From Paenibacillus solani (lineage in GTDB: Bacteria > Bacillota > Bacilli > Paenibacillales > Paenibacillaceae), in contig NZ_LIUT01000001.1 in the NCBI RefSeq assembly GCF_001277345.1, positions 1,820,041-1,876,421 on the forward strand: 56,381 bases of DNA. The letters run 5' to 3'. The position numbers and the translations under genes are program-made. The notes under the pieces are model-generated. The model did not search any database. It had not been told where the DNA came from and was given only the letters and a program-made list of their open reading frames with translations. Positions 1-8,673 of this stretch are shown here, piece by piece. How positions within the stretch are numbered: position 1 is the stretch's first letter; the number at the start of each line of letters is the position of its first letter.

Positions 1-60
1 TAGCAAGCTCATTCAAGGCTTTTTTAACGCTGGCATCAATTATGGTCTGGCTCGCTTAGG

Positions 61-88
61 TTTGCATACACGCCCTAAAAGGTATAAT
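61..88 (+). promoter_or_regulatory. Putative sigma-A promoter of the two-component operon
   Basis: A -10 box TATAAT lies at 83-88 and a weak -35 TTTGCA at 61-66, with a 16-bp spacer. An AT-rich dyad (ACAATTGAAAATTGT, 96-110) follows near the expected transcription start and could be an operator. Assignment is by consensus only. Confidence 0.4.
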
Positions 89-148
89 AGAAAATACAAT
101 TGAAAATTGTAATTGTTGTTATAATAGGTGAACGAAAGGGGAGAACTC

Positions 149-1384
149 ATGGAAACGGGGAACGAGTTCAAGCGGTGGTCGCCAAAAAATCGAGATAACA
201 ACTTACCCGATGCCATGTTTAATGCCAGAGTCCCGAGCATGACTTGGGTTTTTTTCGTTTATTTCATATCCATGATTGTACAGGTTCTGCACGATCCGTC
301 GATTATTTCTTTGACCTTCTTTTCGGGATTGATGCTGCTCCACGCCTCATTAATTTGGCACTTCTCATCTCTAACTGAAAAACATCCTTGGATCTATTTC
401 ATGATTCAAGGTCTCATAATTCTGGGATGTTCGCTTATCATGGATCAGGCAACTTTCATGCTATTGCTCGGGATGTATCCCGTGTTAACTGGCCAAAGCG
501 TCGGGGTCTACTTTCAAAGAATCAAAATGGTCATGCTGTCCGTTTTCTACTATGTGTTATTCCTATCGACTTTCTTCATTATGGGACAATTTGAATTGTT
601 GATTTTAATGTCGATTTTGTACGTAATGATGACCGTCATTTTCGTTTCTTTTGCGGATTTATTTTTAAAGCAAGTTCATGCTCGGAAATGCACACAAACT
701 TTTCTTGAAGATCTAGAGCGTGCACATCGCAAGGTTGAGGAATTGACATTGGCTAATGAACGTCAAAGAATGGCCAGGGATTTGCATGATACGCTGGCAC
801 AAGGTCTGGCTGGTATCATCATGCAGCTGGATGCGGTCGACGCACATTTGACGAAAGGCAATTCTAAACGGGCTCAAGAAATCGTCCAGCATTCCATGAT
901 TCATGCAAAGAAAACGTTATCGGGAGCAAGATTGGCCATTGATAATCTTCGTTCAAAAACGTTCGCGACGGTCGATTTCTCAGATGCCATTCGAGACGAA
1001 ATAGAGAGGTTCCAGAATGCGACCGGCATTCAAGTATTTCTTGATATGAGCATAAATGGGAGCATCCCCAAGTTGATGATGGAGCATGGACTTTATATTA
1101 TAGGCGAATGTTTAACCAACGTAGCCCGTCATGCTGAAGCCAGTCATGTCTGGATGTACATCCGCATAGAGGCCGAGATTATGAATCTTGAAATAAAAGA
1201 TGATGGGAAAGGCATGACTTCGAATCAAAAGGGCTCCATGTCTGGGCATTACGGACTAATCGGTATAAAGGAGCGAGTACGCATCTTGGGAGGATCGTTT
1301 ATTATAACCAACAACATCCCTCGCGGAACTTTAATTAAAATTGATACATCTGATGAGAAGGGAGAGAGCTCTGATGGCATATAA
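149..1384 (+). CDS. NarL-type (HisKA_3) sensor histidine kinase, membrane-bound
   Basis: This is a 411-residue sensor kinase. The N-terminal 180 residues hold about five or six hydrophobic membrane segments without a large extracellular domain, so it may sense an intramembrane or envelope signal. A short linker leads to a HisKA_3 dimerisation domain with phospho-acceptor His213 in RDLHDTLAQ. The C-terminal HATPase_c domain has an N-box around GECLTNVARHAEAS and a G-box at DDGKGM. The ATG at 149 is preferred over the GTG at 128 because AAAGGGGAG ends six bases before it. The stop overlaps the response regulator start by 11 bases, so the two are a translationally coupled pair. Architecture recalls LiaS/YxjM/DesK-like kinases, but the signal cannot be read from sequence and no symbol is given. 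Confidence 0.9.
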   Translation: METGNEFKRWSPKNRDNNLPDAMFNARVPSMTWVFFVYFISMIVQVLHDPSIISLTFFSGLMLLHASLIWHFSSLTEKHPWIYFMIQGLIILGCSLIMDQATFMLLLGMYPVLTGQSVGVYFQRIKMVMLSVFYYVLFLSTFFIMGQFELLILMSILYVMMTVIFVSFADLFLKQVHARKCTQTFLEDLERAHRKVEELTLANERQRMARDLHDTLAQGLAGIIMQLDAVDAHLTKGNSKRAQEIVQHSMIHAKKTLSGARLAIDNLRSKTFATVDFSDAIRDEIERFQNATGIQVFLDMSINGSIPKLMMEHGLYIIGECLTNVARHAEASHVWMYIRIEAEIMNLEIKDDGKGMTSNQKGSMSGHYGLIGIKERVRILGGSFIITNNIPRGTLIKIDTSDEKGESSDGI

Positions 1385-2024
1385 CGTGCTTATCGCCGAT
1401 GATCATCTTGTGGTAAGGGAAGGGCTAAAATTCATTATTGAGACGAATGATAATTTCCATGTTCTCGGAGAAGCGGAAAACGGTGAGGAGGCCCTGAGAT
1501 TATTGGAGTCGCTAACCCCAGACGTCATTCTTATGGACTTAAATATGCCTAAAATGAGCGGATTAGAGACCATGGAGGAATTAAATAAAAGGAACATCGA
1601 CATCCCTGTCGTTATATTGACGACATATAATGAAGATGAACTGATGATAAGCGGACTGGAATTGGGGGCCAAAGGATATCTCTTGAAAGATACCGGCAGA
1701 GATCATTTATTCCGCACGATAGAGTCCGCGGTTCGCGGCGACACGTTGCTGCAGCCTGAAATTATGGCAAGAGTATTCGCTGCAAGGAACAAACGCGAAG
1801 AGGCACTTGCTTCGTCTTCAGATCAAACGGTGCTCTCCGAGAAAGAGCGAATCGTTCTACGGGCCATTGCGCTCGGTTATCGAAGCAAAGAAATAGCCGG
1901 CGATATGGGGATATCCGAGCGTACGGTCAAAGCTCATTTGACGAACATTTATAACAAACTTGGAGTGAACTCCAGGTCCCAAGCAGTCGCTGTTGCAGTC
2001 GAACGGGCTATCGTTCAGTTATAG
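1374..2024 (+). CDS. NarL/LuxR-family response regulator
   Basis: This 216-residue DNA-binding response regulator is the partner of the upstream kinase. The receiver domain begins at residue 4 with the acidic pocket (ADDH), has the phospho-accepting Asp55 in LMDLNMP, the conserved Thr in ILTTY and the Lys in GYLLKD. A LuxR-type helix-turn-helix occupies about residues 148-212 (SEKERIVLRAI to AVAVERA), with the recognition helix in ISERTVKAHL. The start at 1374 has AAGGGAGAG seven to eight bases upstream; an upstream in-frame start would add non-conserved residues. No target operon can be read from the sequence; self-regulation from the promoter upstream of the kinase is an inference. Confidence 0.93.
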   Translation: MAYNVLIADDHLVVREGLKFIIETNDNFHVLGEAENGEEALRLLESLTPDVILMDLNMPKMSGLETMEELNKRNIDIPVVILTTYNEDELMISGLELGAKGYLLKDTGRDHLFRTIESAVRGDTLLQPEIMARVFAARNKREEALASSSDQTVLSEKERIVLRAIALGYRSKEIAGDMGISERTVKAHLTNIYNKLGVNSRSQAVAVAVERAIVQL

Positions 2025-2320
2025 GATGATGGCGGACCTCATGAACAAACCACAAGGCACAGAATTCCCATGATTGTATGCCCATAAACAAGGTTGCTTG
2101 CCACGCTAATGCGGATTGCCATAAATTCATAGCCCCGTATTTCGATACTAACATTATTGCATATTATGATATAATAATTTGCACTGACTGTAATTAGAAT
2201 GAACTCTCGCGGGTACATAAACACTAGATCGCTCTCTAGATCACGGCTAGAATTATGCAAGGCACAACATAGGAGAACGTATCGGTATCATACTTTTTAA
2301 CTAAAAGGAGTTCTTGTGTA

Positions 2321-3136
2321 ATGGTCGATTTCTTTATGAATTTCAATCCCATTATCCAAGCATTACTAGCCACCTTGTTTACTTGGGGCATGACGGCGTT
2401 AGGGGCGGCTCTTGTGTTTGTGACAAGAACTTTAAATCAGCGCCTGCTGGATAGTATGTTGGGTTTTGCTGGTGGTGTCATGATTGCGGCGAGTTACTGG
2501 TCCTTACTGGCACCAGCTATCGAAATGTCGGAAGGCAATGCGATCGGGAACTGGTTTCCCGCAGCCTTCGGATTTTTATTAGGTGGGGTCTTTATATGGG
2601 GTATCGATAAGGTATTGCCTCATCTTCATCCCAATTCTCCGATTGGTGGAGCGGAAGGATACAATCCAAAAGCAAGAAAACGGAGTACGCTGCTGGTACT
2701 TGCCATTACCCTCCACAACATTCCTGAAGGACTAGCGGTCGGGATTGCGTTTGGTGCACTGGCCAATGGAGGAACCGAAGCTTCGCTGGTGGGCGCTCTG
2801 ACGCTGGCTTTGGGGATCGGCATTCAGAATTTCCCGGAAGGCGTAGCAGTTTCCATGCCACTGCGAGGAGACGGAATGTCTCAGCGAAAAAGTTTCTTCT
2901 ATGGACAGTTCTCGGGGATGGTTGAACCGATTGCCGCTGTTATCGGCGCAGTAGCCGTCGCCTTTATAGAACCCATGCTGCCTTACGCATTGAGTTTTGC
3001 GGCCGGTGCCATGATCTTCGTTGTTGCCGAAGAGGTAATTCCGAGCTCGCAAGAGAAAGGCAACAAGGATTTGGCTTCGATGAGCCTGATGTTTGGTTTC
3101 GTATTGATGATGATTCTCGATGTGGCGTTGGGATAA
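2321..3136 (+). CDS. ZIP-family divalent metal transporter
   Basis: This 271-residue integral membrane protein of the ZIP (Zrt/Irt-like, ZupT/GufA) family imports zinc or another divalent cation into the cytoplasm. About eight hydrophobic segments are visible. The binuclear metal-site signatures are intact: [10 protein letters not shown] in TM4 and [14 protein letters not shown] in TM5. A glutamate pair sits in FVVAEEVIP near TM7. The ATG at 2321 follows AAAAGGAG with a 10-base gap. The gene stands alone between the two-component operon and a strong terminator. No Zur-type operator was recognised upstream. Confidence 0.92.
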   Translation: MVDFFMNFNPIIQALLATLFTWGMTALGAALVFVTRTLNQRLLDSMLGFAGGVMIAASYWSLLAPAIEMSEGNAIGNWFPAAFGFLLGGVFIWGIDKVLPHLHPNSPIGGAEGYNPKARKRSTLLVLAITLHNIPEGLAVGIAFGALANGGTEASLVGALTLALGIGIQNFPEGVAVSMPLRGDGMSQRKSFFYGQFSGMVEPIAAVIGAVAVAFIEPMLPYALSFAAGAMIFVVAEEVIPSSQEKGNKDLASMSLMFGFVLMMILDVALG

Positions 3137-3141
3137 AGAGC

Positions 3142-3177
3142 AGAACAGCCAGCCGGATGCGGACTGGCTGTTCTTTT
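3142..3177 (+). terminator. Rho-independent terminator after the ZIP gene
   Basis: Stem GAACAGCCAG (3143-3152) pairs with CTGGCTGTTC (3164-3173), followed by TTTT. It lies a few bases after the ZIP stop codon. Confidence 0.85.
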
Positions 3178-3398
3178 GTCATTCAGATCCGCTGACTAGG
3201 AACAAGGATATACATATGCATACGTGCGAATGAGAGTATATTTCCTGCCCAGTCATACTGGACTCAGGTCGAGGTCTCTAATTCATCCGCGGGTCCAATG
3301 TTCATTTTCCTAAGGAATGCTATACTATTTCTGGACTTCAAAGATTTGGCATTAAGGAGATCGTTAAAAAGGACCGTGGAGGGAATGAGAGACTCGAT

Positions 3399-4364
3399 AT
3401 GAAGAAAAAAACAGGTGTATGGATTGTGGTGGCCGGTGTAGTGCTACTGCTGCTTATGATGAATCCGTGGAACATTTTTTCGGATGTTCAATTCGGATTC
3501 TCATGGGAATCGAAGAAAATTAATGAAGAGAAAACATGGGCAGCGAATGATGTCCAGGCGTTGAAGGTAGACACTGGAAGCAGTAATATTGCCATCATTA
3601 AAGGAAACTCAGATGATATTAAGGTCCGCTTAGACGGAAAAGTAAGCAAGACGAATGCAGATCAGGTGAGATTGAAGGCTGAAGCAACCGGCGATACGCT
3701 GGTGGTCGGAATTGATATGCCTGAGGGAATTCAGTTTGGAATTCGTATTACGGATCTCGAGTTAACGGTGGAGCTGCCGGAAAAGCAATGGAAGGATGCA
3801 GAGATCAGGAGTGGAAGCGGCAATATTGAAATCGATGGTTTACGCGGTGATACGGTTTCAGTAAAGTTGTCCAGTGGCAATATGGATATACAGGATGTGA
3901 AAGCTGGATCACTGACAGCGCATACCAGCAGTGGACGGATCAAAGTCGCAGATATGGAAGCTGAATCATTGAAGTTAACATCAGGGTCCGGCAATATATC
4001 GGCAGAACGTTATCATGCCACTACGCTGAGCTTTCAAAATGGAAGCGGCAATGTTGAACTAAAGGACGGGGAGTCGGCAGTCCAAGGAAAGACAGGTTCG
4101 GGAAACATTCGTTTGGAAGCTGAGCGCTTGATTTATGATACCGATCTGCAGGTTGGTAGCGGGAATGTGACCATTGATTTAGAGCAAGAGCCAACTTCCC
4201 TGAAGGTTGATTATCAGGGAAGCTCTGGCGGGGGGAAAATCCAGTGGGACGGAATACAATATGAGTTAAAGAACGAAGACAGAAACAAACTGAAGGGAAC
4301 GTTCGGAAGCGGCGAAGCGGTGCTGAAGGTTCGCACAGGCTCCGGGAACTTCAGATTGGAATAA
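3399..4364 (+). CDS. DUF4097-family beta-repeat protein with N-terminal membrane anchor
   Basis: This 321-residue protein has a charged N-terminus and one hydrophobic segment (residues 8-22), then an extracytoplasmic region made of short repeating beta strands. The repeat core is SGSGNI or a variant (GSGNIEIDGL, SSGNMDIQD, GSGNISAER, GSGNVELKD, GSGNIRLEA, GSGNVTIDL, GSGNFRLE), as expected for the DUF4097/putative adhesin solenoid. In Bacillaceae such proteins often accompany LiaRS/YvlB-type envelope-stress systems, so a link to the NarL-type pair 1.4 kb upstream is possible but inferred. The first upstream ATG (3385) runs into a stop after five codons, leaving 3399 as the start. Molecular function is unknown. 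Confidence 0.82.
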   Translation: MKKKTGVWIVVAGVVLLLLMMNPWNIFSDVQFGFSWESKKINEEKTWAANDVQALKVDTGSSNIAIIKGNSDDIKVRLDGKVSKTNADQVRLKAEATGDTLVVGIDMPEGIQFGIRITDLELTVELPEKQWKDAEIRSGSGNIEIDGLRGDTVSVKLSSGNMDIQDVKAGSLTAHTSSGRIKVADMEAESLKLTSGSGNISAERYHATTLSFQNGSGNVELKDGESAVQGKTGSGNIRLEAERLIYDTDLQVGSGNVTIDLEQEPTSLKVDYQGSSGGGKIQWDGIQYELKNEDRNKLKGTFGSGEAVLKVRTGSGNFRLE

Positions 4365-4390
4365 ATGTAATGGTGAATAATTACCTGAGA

Positions 4391-4430
4391 TGACAAGAAG
4401 ACACCCCGGCTTGGGGTGTCTTCTTGTCAT
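4391..4430. terminator. Strong hairpin between convergent genes
   Basis: A perfect 17-bp stem (TGACAAGAAGACACCCC and its complement) with a GGCT-type loop lies between the DUF4097 gene and the convergent serine hydrolase gene. The T tract is poor on both sides, so termination efficiency is uncertain. Confidence 0.6.
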
Positions 4431-4538
4431 GTATGAATGATGAAAAGAGGGGGGAGCTGAAATCCATCGCAGCCGCTGCACTCATATCGTGATATCTTTA
4501 TTCATTAGCAAGATGTTGCTTTAGGCTAATTCCTGGGA

Positions 4539-6584
4539 TTAACGAACAAGGGATTGCTGAATCAGTTTTGCATAGATCGCTGCAGCTTCCTTACGCAGAA
4601 GTTTGTCGGACGGCCGGTAATCTGCGGCCCCGTTCGCATCAATTGTTACATCAGGGCCATGCAAGCCGGCACCGACCATAAATTGAACGGCTTCATCCGC
4701 CCAGACAGCCGGTTGCGAGCTCAATTTTGCCGGAACCGCTTCTGCTCCTAGCATATTGTGTGCTGCCCGCCATATGATGGCCGCAGCTTCTTGGCGCGTG
4801 ATCGGCCGATCTGGCTCGAAGTTTTGGGACGCCGTGCCGGTGACAGCGCCCATATCCACCACGTTCTGCACATAACCAGCGAGTGGGTGCCTTTGCAAAT
4901 CGTTGAACGAGCTTATATTCGAATTTGGCTTGATGCCAGCCAGACGGCTGATCACACTGACAAACTCTGCCCGCGTGATCGGTTCATCCGGTCGGAAATT
5001 GGATGACTCTTGATCTCCGAAAGCCTTGAGGGACGAGACGAAGTAAATTTCCTTGGCATATGGATTCTCTTCGGTAACGTCATTGTATGGGGCGGGTTTC
5101 GCCAGCTTCTCAGACATGCTATCCATCGCTGTATAATACATATAAGCTACTTCACCTGTATCATCCTGCTTGAATGCAGCCGGAGTACCCTTTTCATCAA
5201 CGAAGAGCAGAGGACCCACTGGCGTGAGCTTATGTTCACCCTGAGCATCCAAGACTGATAACCCATCTGGAATAGCCTTGACTTGTGTCGTTATTATTGG
5301 TGTCCTCAAACTTCTATAGAACCCTTCAAAGTTATTGAGCTGTTCCTGACTGAGAGAAAAGTTGTTCTGCTGTACCTGCTTCTGCGGATAGAAATGGTTC
5401 ATGAAAGCGGTGAAAAAGCCTTCACGGATCGGAATGCTAGCATCGCTGTTTACAACGATCATACCTCCAACGTTCTGGTCGGGGAGCAGCCACAGCCAGG
5501 AATGGTAGCCGTTCAAGTCGCCACCCTTGCCAATGACGGTCTGACCGTTGTGGCTGCTGTGCAAAAATGACTCGAAGCCATACGACATCAAGGGAATGCC
5601 GGCTGCATCAACATGAGTCTGATGCATTAAGTGCATGGTTTCTTCCTTGAGGATGCGGGAGGACCCGAATTGGTCTTTATTTAAGTGAGCTCTAATGAAA
5701 TTGGCCATATCGGTGCCCGTGGCGAACATGCCGCCCTCAGGCGCGATTGTAGGCATGTTGGGATATGGTCTGATCGGTTCACGATTGATATTGTAGCCTG
5801 TAGCCAGATTCGAGATGATTTTCTTATCCATCCGAAATGCAGCTTGCTTCATATTTAATGGGGAGAAAATATGTGTATTTACATATTCCTCAAAAGGCAG
5901 TCCCGATACCCTCTCGACAATATAGCCCTGCATGGAAGAGGCGAGGTTATCATACCGGTAAACTTCACCTGGTGAGCGGACCACAGTCGGTGCGTTGACC
6001 CGAAGGAAGTCGGCTAGCGGTATCTCGTCGTTCTGTAGGAGCTGCGGGGGCACGAGGTTGCTGTCTGTATAATCAAACCCGGTGGTATGAGTTAATAAAT
6101 GCTCTACGGTGACCGGCTTGCCGGTATTATTAACGATTTTGATATCGGGCATATATGCGGTAATATCCTGCTTCAGATCAATTCTTCCCTCTTCGACCAG
6201 CTGCATGATCGCCGTAGCAGTGATCGACTTGGATATCGAGGCCATGCGGAACAAGGTTCGATCAGGATCTATCTTTTTCTTTGTTTCCAGGTCGCCATAG
6301 CCGTAGCCGGTATTAAGCAGTACCTTGTCGTCTTTTACAATTACGACCAGCGCACCAGCCAGCATGTCTGAAACCTCGGGCTTGGCAAAATAGGCATCGG
6401 TGAATGCCTTGACTTCTTTGGCGCTCAGTAGCGGTGTTCCCGTGTGCTGTATTACGGTTTGCCCCGTGGCGGGTTTTGCCGTATCAGCATACATATCGGC
6501 GGGATGAGCCAGCAGGCTGGCGGACAGCACAGAGGCTGCCAGGATACAGATGGTTCTTGACTTGCTTTGTTTATTTGACTTCAT
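4539..6584 (-). CDS. Secreted serine hydrolase (class C beta-lactamase fold) with three SLH repeats
   Basis: This 681-residue exoprotein has a signal peptide (about residues 1-33, cleavage after an Ala-rich stretch). A serine beta-lactamase/PBP4*-like domain spans about residues 50-400. The nucleophile motif S-x-x-K is SISK in RMASISKSITA, the second motif is YDN (RYDNLASSMQGY), and GKGGDLNGYHSW probably provides the third-strand element. A 100-residue linker domain precedes three SLH repeats (about 515-680: FGDQESSNFRPDEPITRAEF, GTASQNFEPDRPITRQEA, AADYRPSDKLLRKEA), which anchor proteins to pyruvylated secondary cell-wall polymer. It is probably a wall-attached D-aminopeptidase, esterase or carboxypeptidase; the substrate is unknown. 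AGAAGGAGAGG lies seven bases before the ATG. Confidence 0.9.
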   Translation of the reverse strand: MKSNKQSKSRTICILAASVLSASLLAHPADMYADTAKPATGQTVIQHTGTPLLSAKEVKAFTDAYFAKPEVSDMLAGALVVIVKDDKVLLNTGYGYGDLETKKKIDPDRTLFRMASISKSITATAIMQLVEEGRIDLKQDITAYMPDIKIVNNTGKPVTVEHLLTHTTGFDYTDSNLVPPQLLQNDEIPLADFLRVNAPTVVRSPGEVYRYDNLASSMQGYIVERVSGLPFEEYVNTHIFSPLNMKQAAFRMDKKIISNLATGYNINREPIRPYPNMPTIAPEGGMFATGTDMANFIRAHLNKDQFGSSRILKEETMHLMHQTHVDAAGIPLMSYGFESFLHSSHNGQTVIGKGGDLNGYHSWLWLLPDQNVGGMIVVNSDASIPIREGFFTAFMNHFYPQKQVQQNNFSLSQEQLNNFEGFYRSLRTPIITTQVKAIPDGLSVLDAQGEHKLTPVGPLLFVDEKGTPAAFKQDDTGEVAYMYYTAMDSMSEKLAKPAPYNDVTEENPYAKEIYFVSSLKAFGDQESSNFRPDEPITRAEFVSVISRLAGIKPNSNISSFNDLQRHPLAGYVQNVVDMGAVTGTASQNFEPDRPITRQEAAAIIWRAAHNMLGAEAVPAKLSSQPAVWADEAVQFMVGAGLHGPDVTIDANGAADYRPSDKLLRKEAAAIYAKLIQQSLVR

Positions 6585-6830
6585 GCGTTCCTCTCCTTCT
6601 CAATCGCAAATGGTTTCCATTTCATGGTAGACGATGGAGGGAGAGGGAAGAACGGACCGCAGAAGGAGATTTACACAGGTCTCCAGCGGGAATGGAGGAC
6701 TCGACTTAAGTCCAGGTAAGTTAGAACTTTCTCGTGGAGCCAACCACTTGTTTGTTATACTATAAATGATGCAATTATATTTCATGCCAATAATCATTAA
6801 TGACATTAATTATAAAACAGGAACAGGAGG

Positions 6831-7622
6831 ATGATCAAACTGAACAATCTATACATAAAGGAAACCGGAAACAACGAGGCAGAGAGACTGATTGTATTTT
6901 TGCATGGCGGTGGAGTGAGCGGCTGGATGTGGAACCATCAAATCTCGTATTTTAAGGACGATTATTGTCTGATTCCCGATTTGCCCGGTCATGGGCGCAG
7001 TCCAGGCACCCCGCCTTTTTCCATAAGCCGCACAGCGGAGGTCATCAACGAGATGATATCGGCAAAGGCAGACGGAAGAGAAATCGTGGTGTTCGGCTTT
7101 TCGCTGGGGGCACAGATTCTAGTGGAGATGATAACTCAACAACCGCGTCTTATCAATTACGCAATTATAAATAGTGCATTGTTAAGACCGATGCCGTCAG
7201 CGTACAGATGGATCGAGCCTTCAGTTCGCATGACTTATCCGCTCATACGTTACCGATGGTTCTCCGGGCTGCAGGCCAAGACGCTGTATGTGGATGAAAC
7301 CCATTTTGAACAATACTATGCTGAATCTCTGCAAATGTCCCGGGAGATGCTAGTTTCGGTACTCCAGGAGAATATGTCCTATGCCGTCTCACCGGCAATT
7401 CAAGAAACAACGACGAAACTACTGATTACGGTAGGAGAGAAGGAGAGAGGCAGTCTCAAGAAATCAGCGGAGGATTTAGAGAAGCTGTGCGTTCATGCCG
7501 ACAGAATTGTCTTTCCCGGTATCGGACATGGCATACCGCTCGCCGATCCGGGGCTATTTAACCGGGTAGTCGATCACTGGCTGGTCACGGGTACCGTTCC
7601 GGAGGATATCACTCAAGGATAG
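6831..7622 (+). CDS. Alpha/beta-hydrolase
   Basis: This 263-residue cytoplasmic hydrolase of the alpha/beta fold has an oxyanion-hole motif HGGGVSGWMW (about residues 24-33), DLPGHGRS, the nucleophile elbow GFSLGA (Ser about 91) and a C-terminal catalytic His in GIGHGIPLAD. The fold covers esterases, lipases and lactonases, so the substrate is open. The start is odd: AGGAGG (6825-6830) directly abuts the ATG at 6831, leaving no spacer. An in-frame CTG at 6840 would give the usual nine-base spacing, so initiation there (260 residues) is possible. The divergent SLH hydrolase shares the 246-bp intergenic region. Confidence 0.88.
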   Translation: MIKLNNLYIKETGNNEAERLIVFLHGGGVSGWMWNHQISYFKDDYCLIPDLPGHGRSPGTPPFSISRTAEVINEMISAKADGREIVVFGFSLGAQILVEMITQQPRLINYAIINSALLRPMPSAYRWIEPSVRMTYPLIRYRWFSGLQAKTLYVDETHFEQYYAESLQMSREMLVSVLQENMSYAVSPAIQETTTKLLITVGEKERGSLKKSAEDLEKLCVHADRIVFPGIGHGIPLADPGLFNRVVDHWLVTGTVPEDITQG

Positions 7623-7720
7623 AGACTCGCTTATTCTCTACATAACTCATCATACGAAGGACTGGGCTGGAGAGTTTATCCTTTGGGGCAGGGCTCTCAT
7701 CGCATCCCGAAAAATAGCTG

Positions 7721-7751
7721 TAGACATTGCCCTTACGGCAAGATGTATAGT
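7721..7751 (+). promoter_or_regulatory. MerR-type promoter and operator (19-bp spacer)
   Basis: A -35-like TAGACA (7721-7726) and -10 TATAGT (7746-7751) are separated by exactly 19 bp. The spacer contains the dyad TTGCC-cttac-GGCAA (7727-7741), centred between the two boxes. Overlong spacers with a central dyad are the hallmark of promoters that MerR-family activators untwist. It lies about 40 bp upstream of the gene for a MerR regulator, implying autoregulation. Confidence 0.7.
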
Positions 7752-7791
7752 GGTCTTGAACAAAGGTCGTTACCAGAAAAGAGGTGAATCA

Positions 7792-8616
7792 GTGCTGTCG
7801 ATTGGAGAGTTCTCCAAAATATGCGAAGTGTCCACCAAAACGCTTCGTTATTATGATGAAATCGGATTAATCCATCCGGATCAGATCAACCCGGACAATG
7901 GCTACAGGTATTATTCCATCCATCAATTGAAGAAAATGCTTTATATCAACCGATTGAAATCATATCATTTTTCACTCGAAGAAATTAAAGAAATTATTAA
8001 CGGGGAGATCCATCCATCCGAAGAGAAGCTTCGCTATGCACTCCATCGCAAACGTAGGGAAATTCAACAGAAGCTGACGAGGTATGAAGATACGCTGGTA
8101 CAGATGAATCAGGATATCTTGAACCTGGAGCAGGGGATACATGTGATGGCGTATTTAGATGAGATCGAAGTGCAGCTTGTTGAAACAGAGTCTATGAATA
8201 TTCTCTACGAGCGCCAATTGATGAGCAGGGAAGAATATGTACAGGGATACGGAAGATACTACAGCAAGCTATATGAACAGATAGCCAGGGAGAATCTGAC
8301 TTTGGCAGGTACGCCCATGACGATTTACCATAGCGAGGAATTCAATCCTGCAGGAAATGATACGGAGTTTGCTCTTCCGGTAAAGGAAGCAGTCAAGGGT
8401 ACAAGAGAATTATGCGGCGGTCTCTGTGCGAGGTCTGTCTTGAAGGGCTCCTATTCGAACCTGACATCGGTATATGCCAAACTACGGGAGTGGATCGAAC
8501 AAGAGGAATATGTGCTGACACAATCCCCGTATGAGGTATATGTCACGGACCCCTATCAAACATCTACAACCAATGAACTGGTTACCGAGGTGTACTTTCC
8601 TGTGGCGAAGAAGTAG
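7792..8616 (+). CDS. MerR-family regulator with GyrI-like effector domain (BmrR type)
   Basis: This 274-residue regulator has a MerR winged helix at residues 1-70 (LSIGEFSKICEVSTKTLRYYDEIGL, then NGYRYYSIHQLKKM) and a coiled-coil dimerisation helix around residues 72-120. A C-terminal AraC/GyrI-like effector-binding domain (about 125-274) matches BmrR-type multidrug sensors that bind lipophilic cations. The GTG at 7792 is chosen because AAAAGAGGTGA ends about six bases before it and the MerR domain begins there; the longer frame from 7750 starts inside the -10 region of its own promoter. The serine hydrolase gene follows in the same direction 57 bases later and may be co-transcribed; no drug efflux gene is adjacent. 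Confidence 0.9.
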   Translation: MLSIGEFSKICEVSTKTLRYYDEIGLIHPDQINPDNGYRYYSIHQLKKMLYINRLKSYHFSLEEIKEIINGEIHPSEEKLRYALHRKRREIQQKLTRYEDTLVQMNQDILNLEQGIHVMAYLDEIEVQLVETESMNILYERQLMSREEYVQGYGRYYSKLYEQIARENLTLAGTPMTIYHSEEFNPAGNDTEFALPVKEAVKGTRELCGGLCARSVLKGSYSNLTSVYAKLREWIEQEEYVLTQSPYEVYVTDPYQTSTTNELVTEVYFPVAKK

Positions 8617-8673
8617 CAGAATGGTTGATTCAACCTATTAGTTTTTAATAAACGAATCTGTGAGGTATTTTCA

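Noticed and set aside
2039..2260. Minus-strand open frame of 73 codons between the response regulator and ZIP genes
   Set aside because: No ribosome site, no similarity pattern, low-complexity hydrophobic reading of an intergenic region; nothing supports coding.
4758..5006. Plus-strand open frames inside the SLH hydrolase gene
   Set aside because: They are antisense shadows of a well-supported 681-residue protein and lack start signals.
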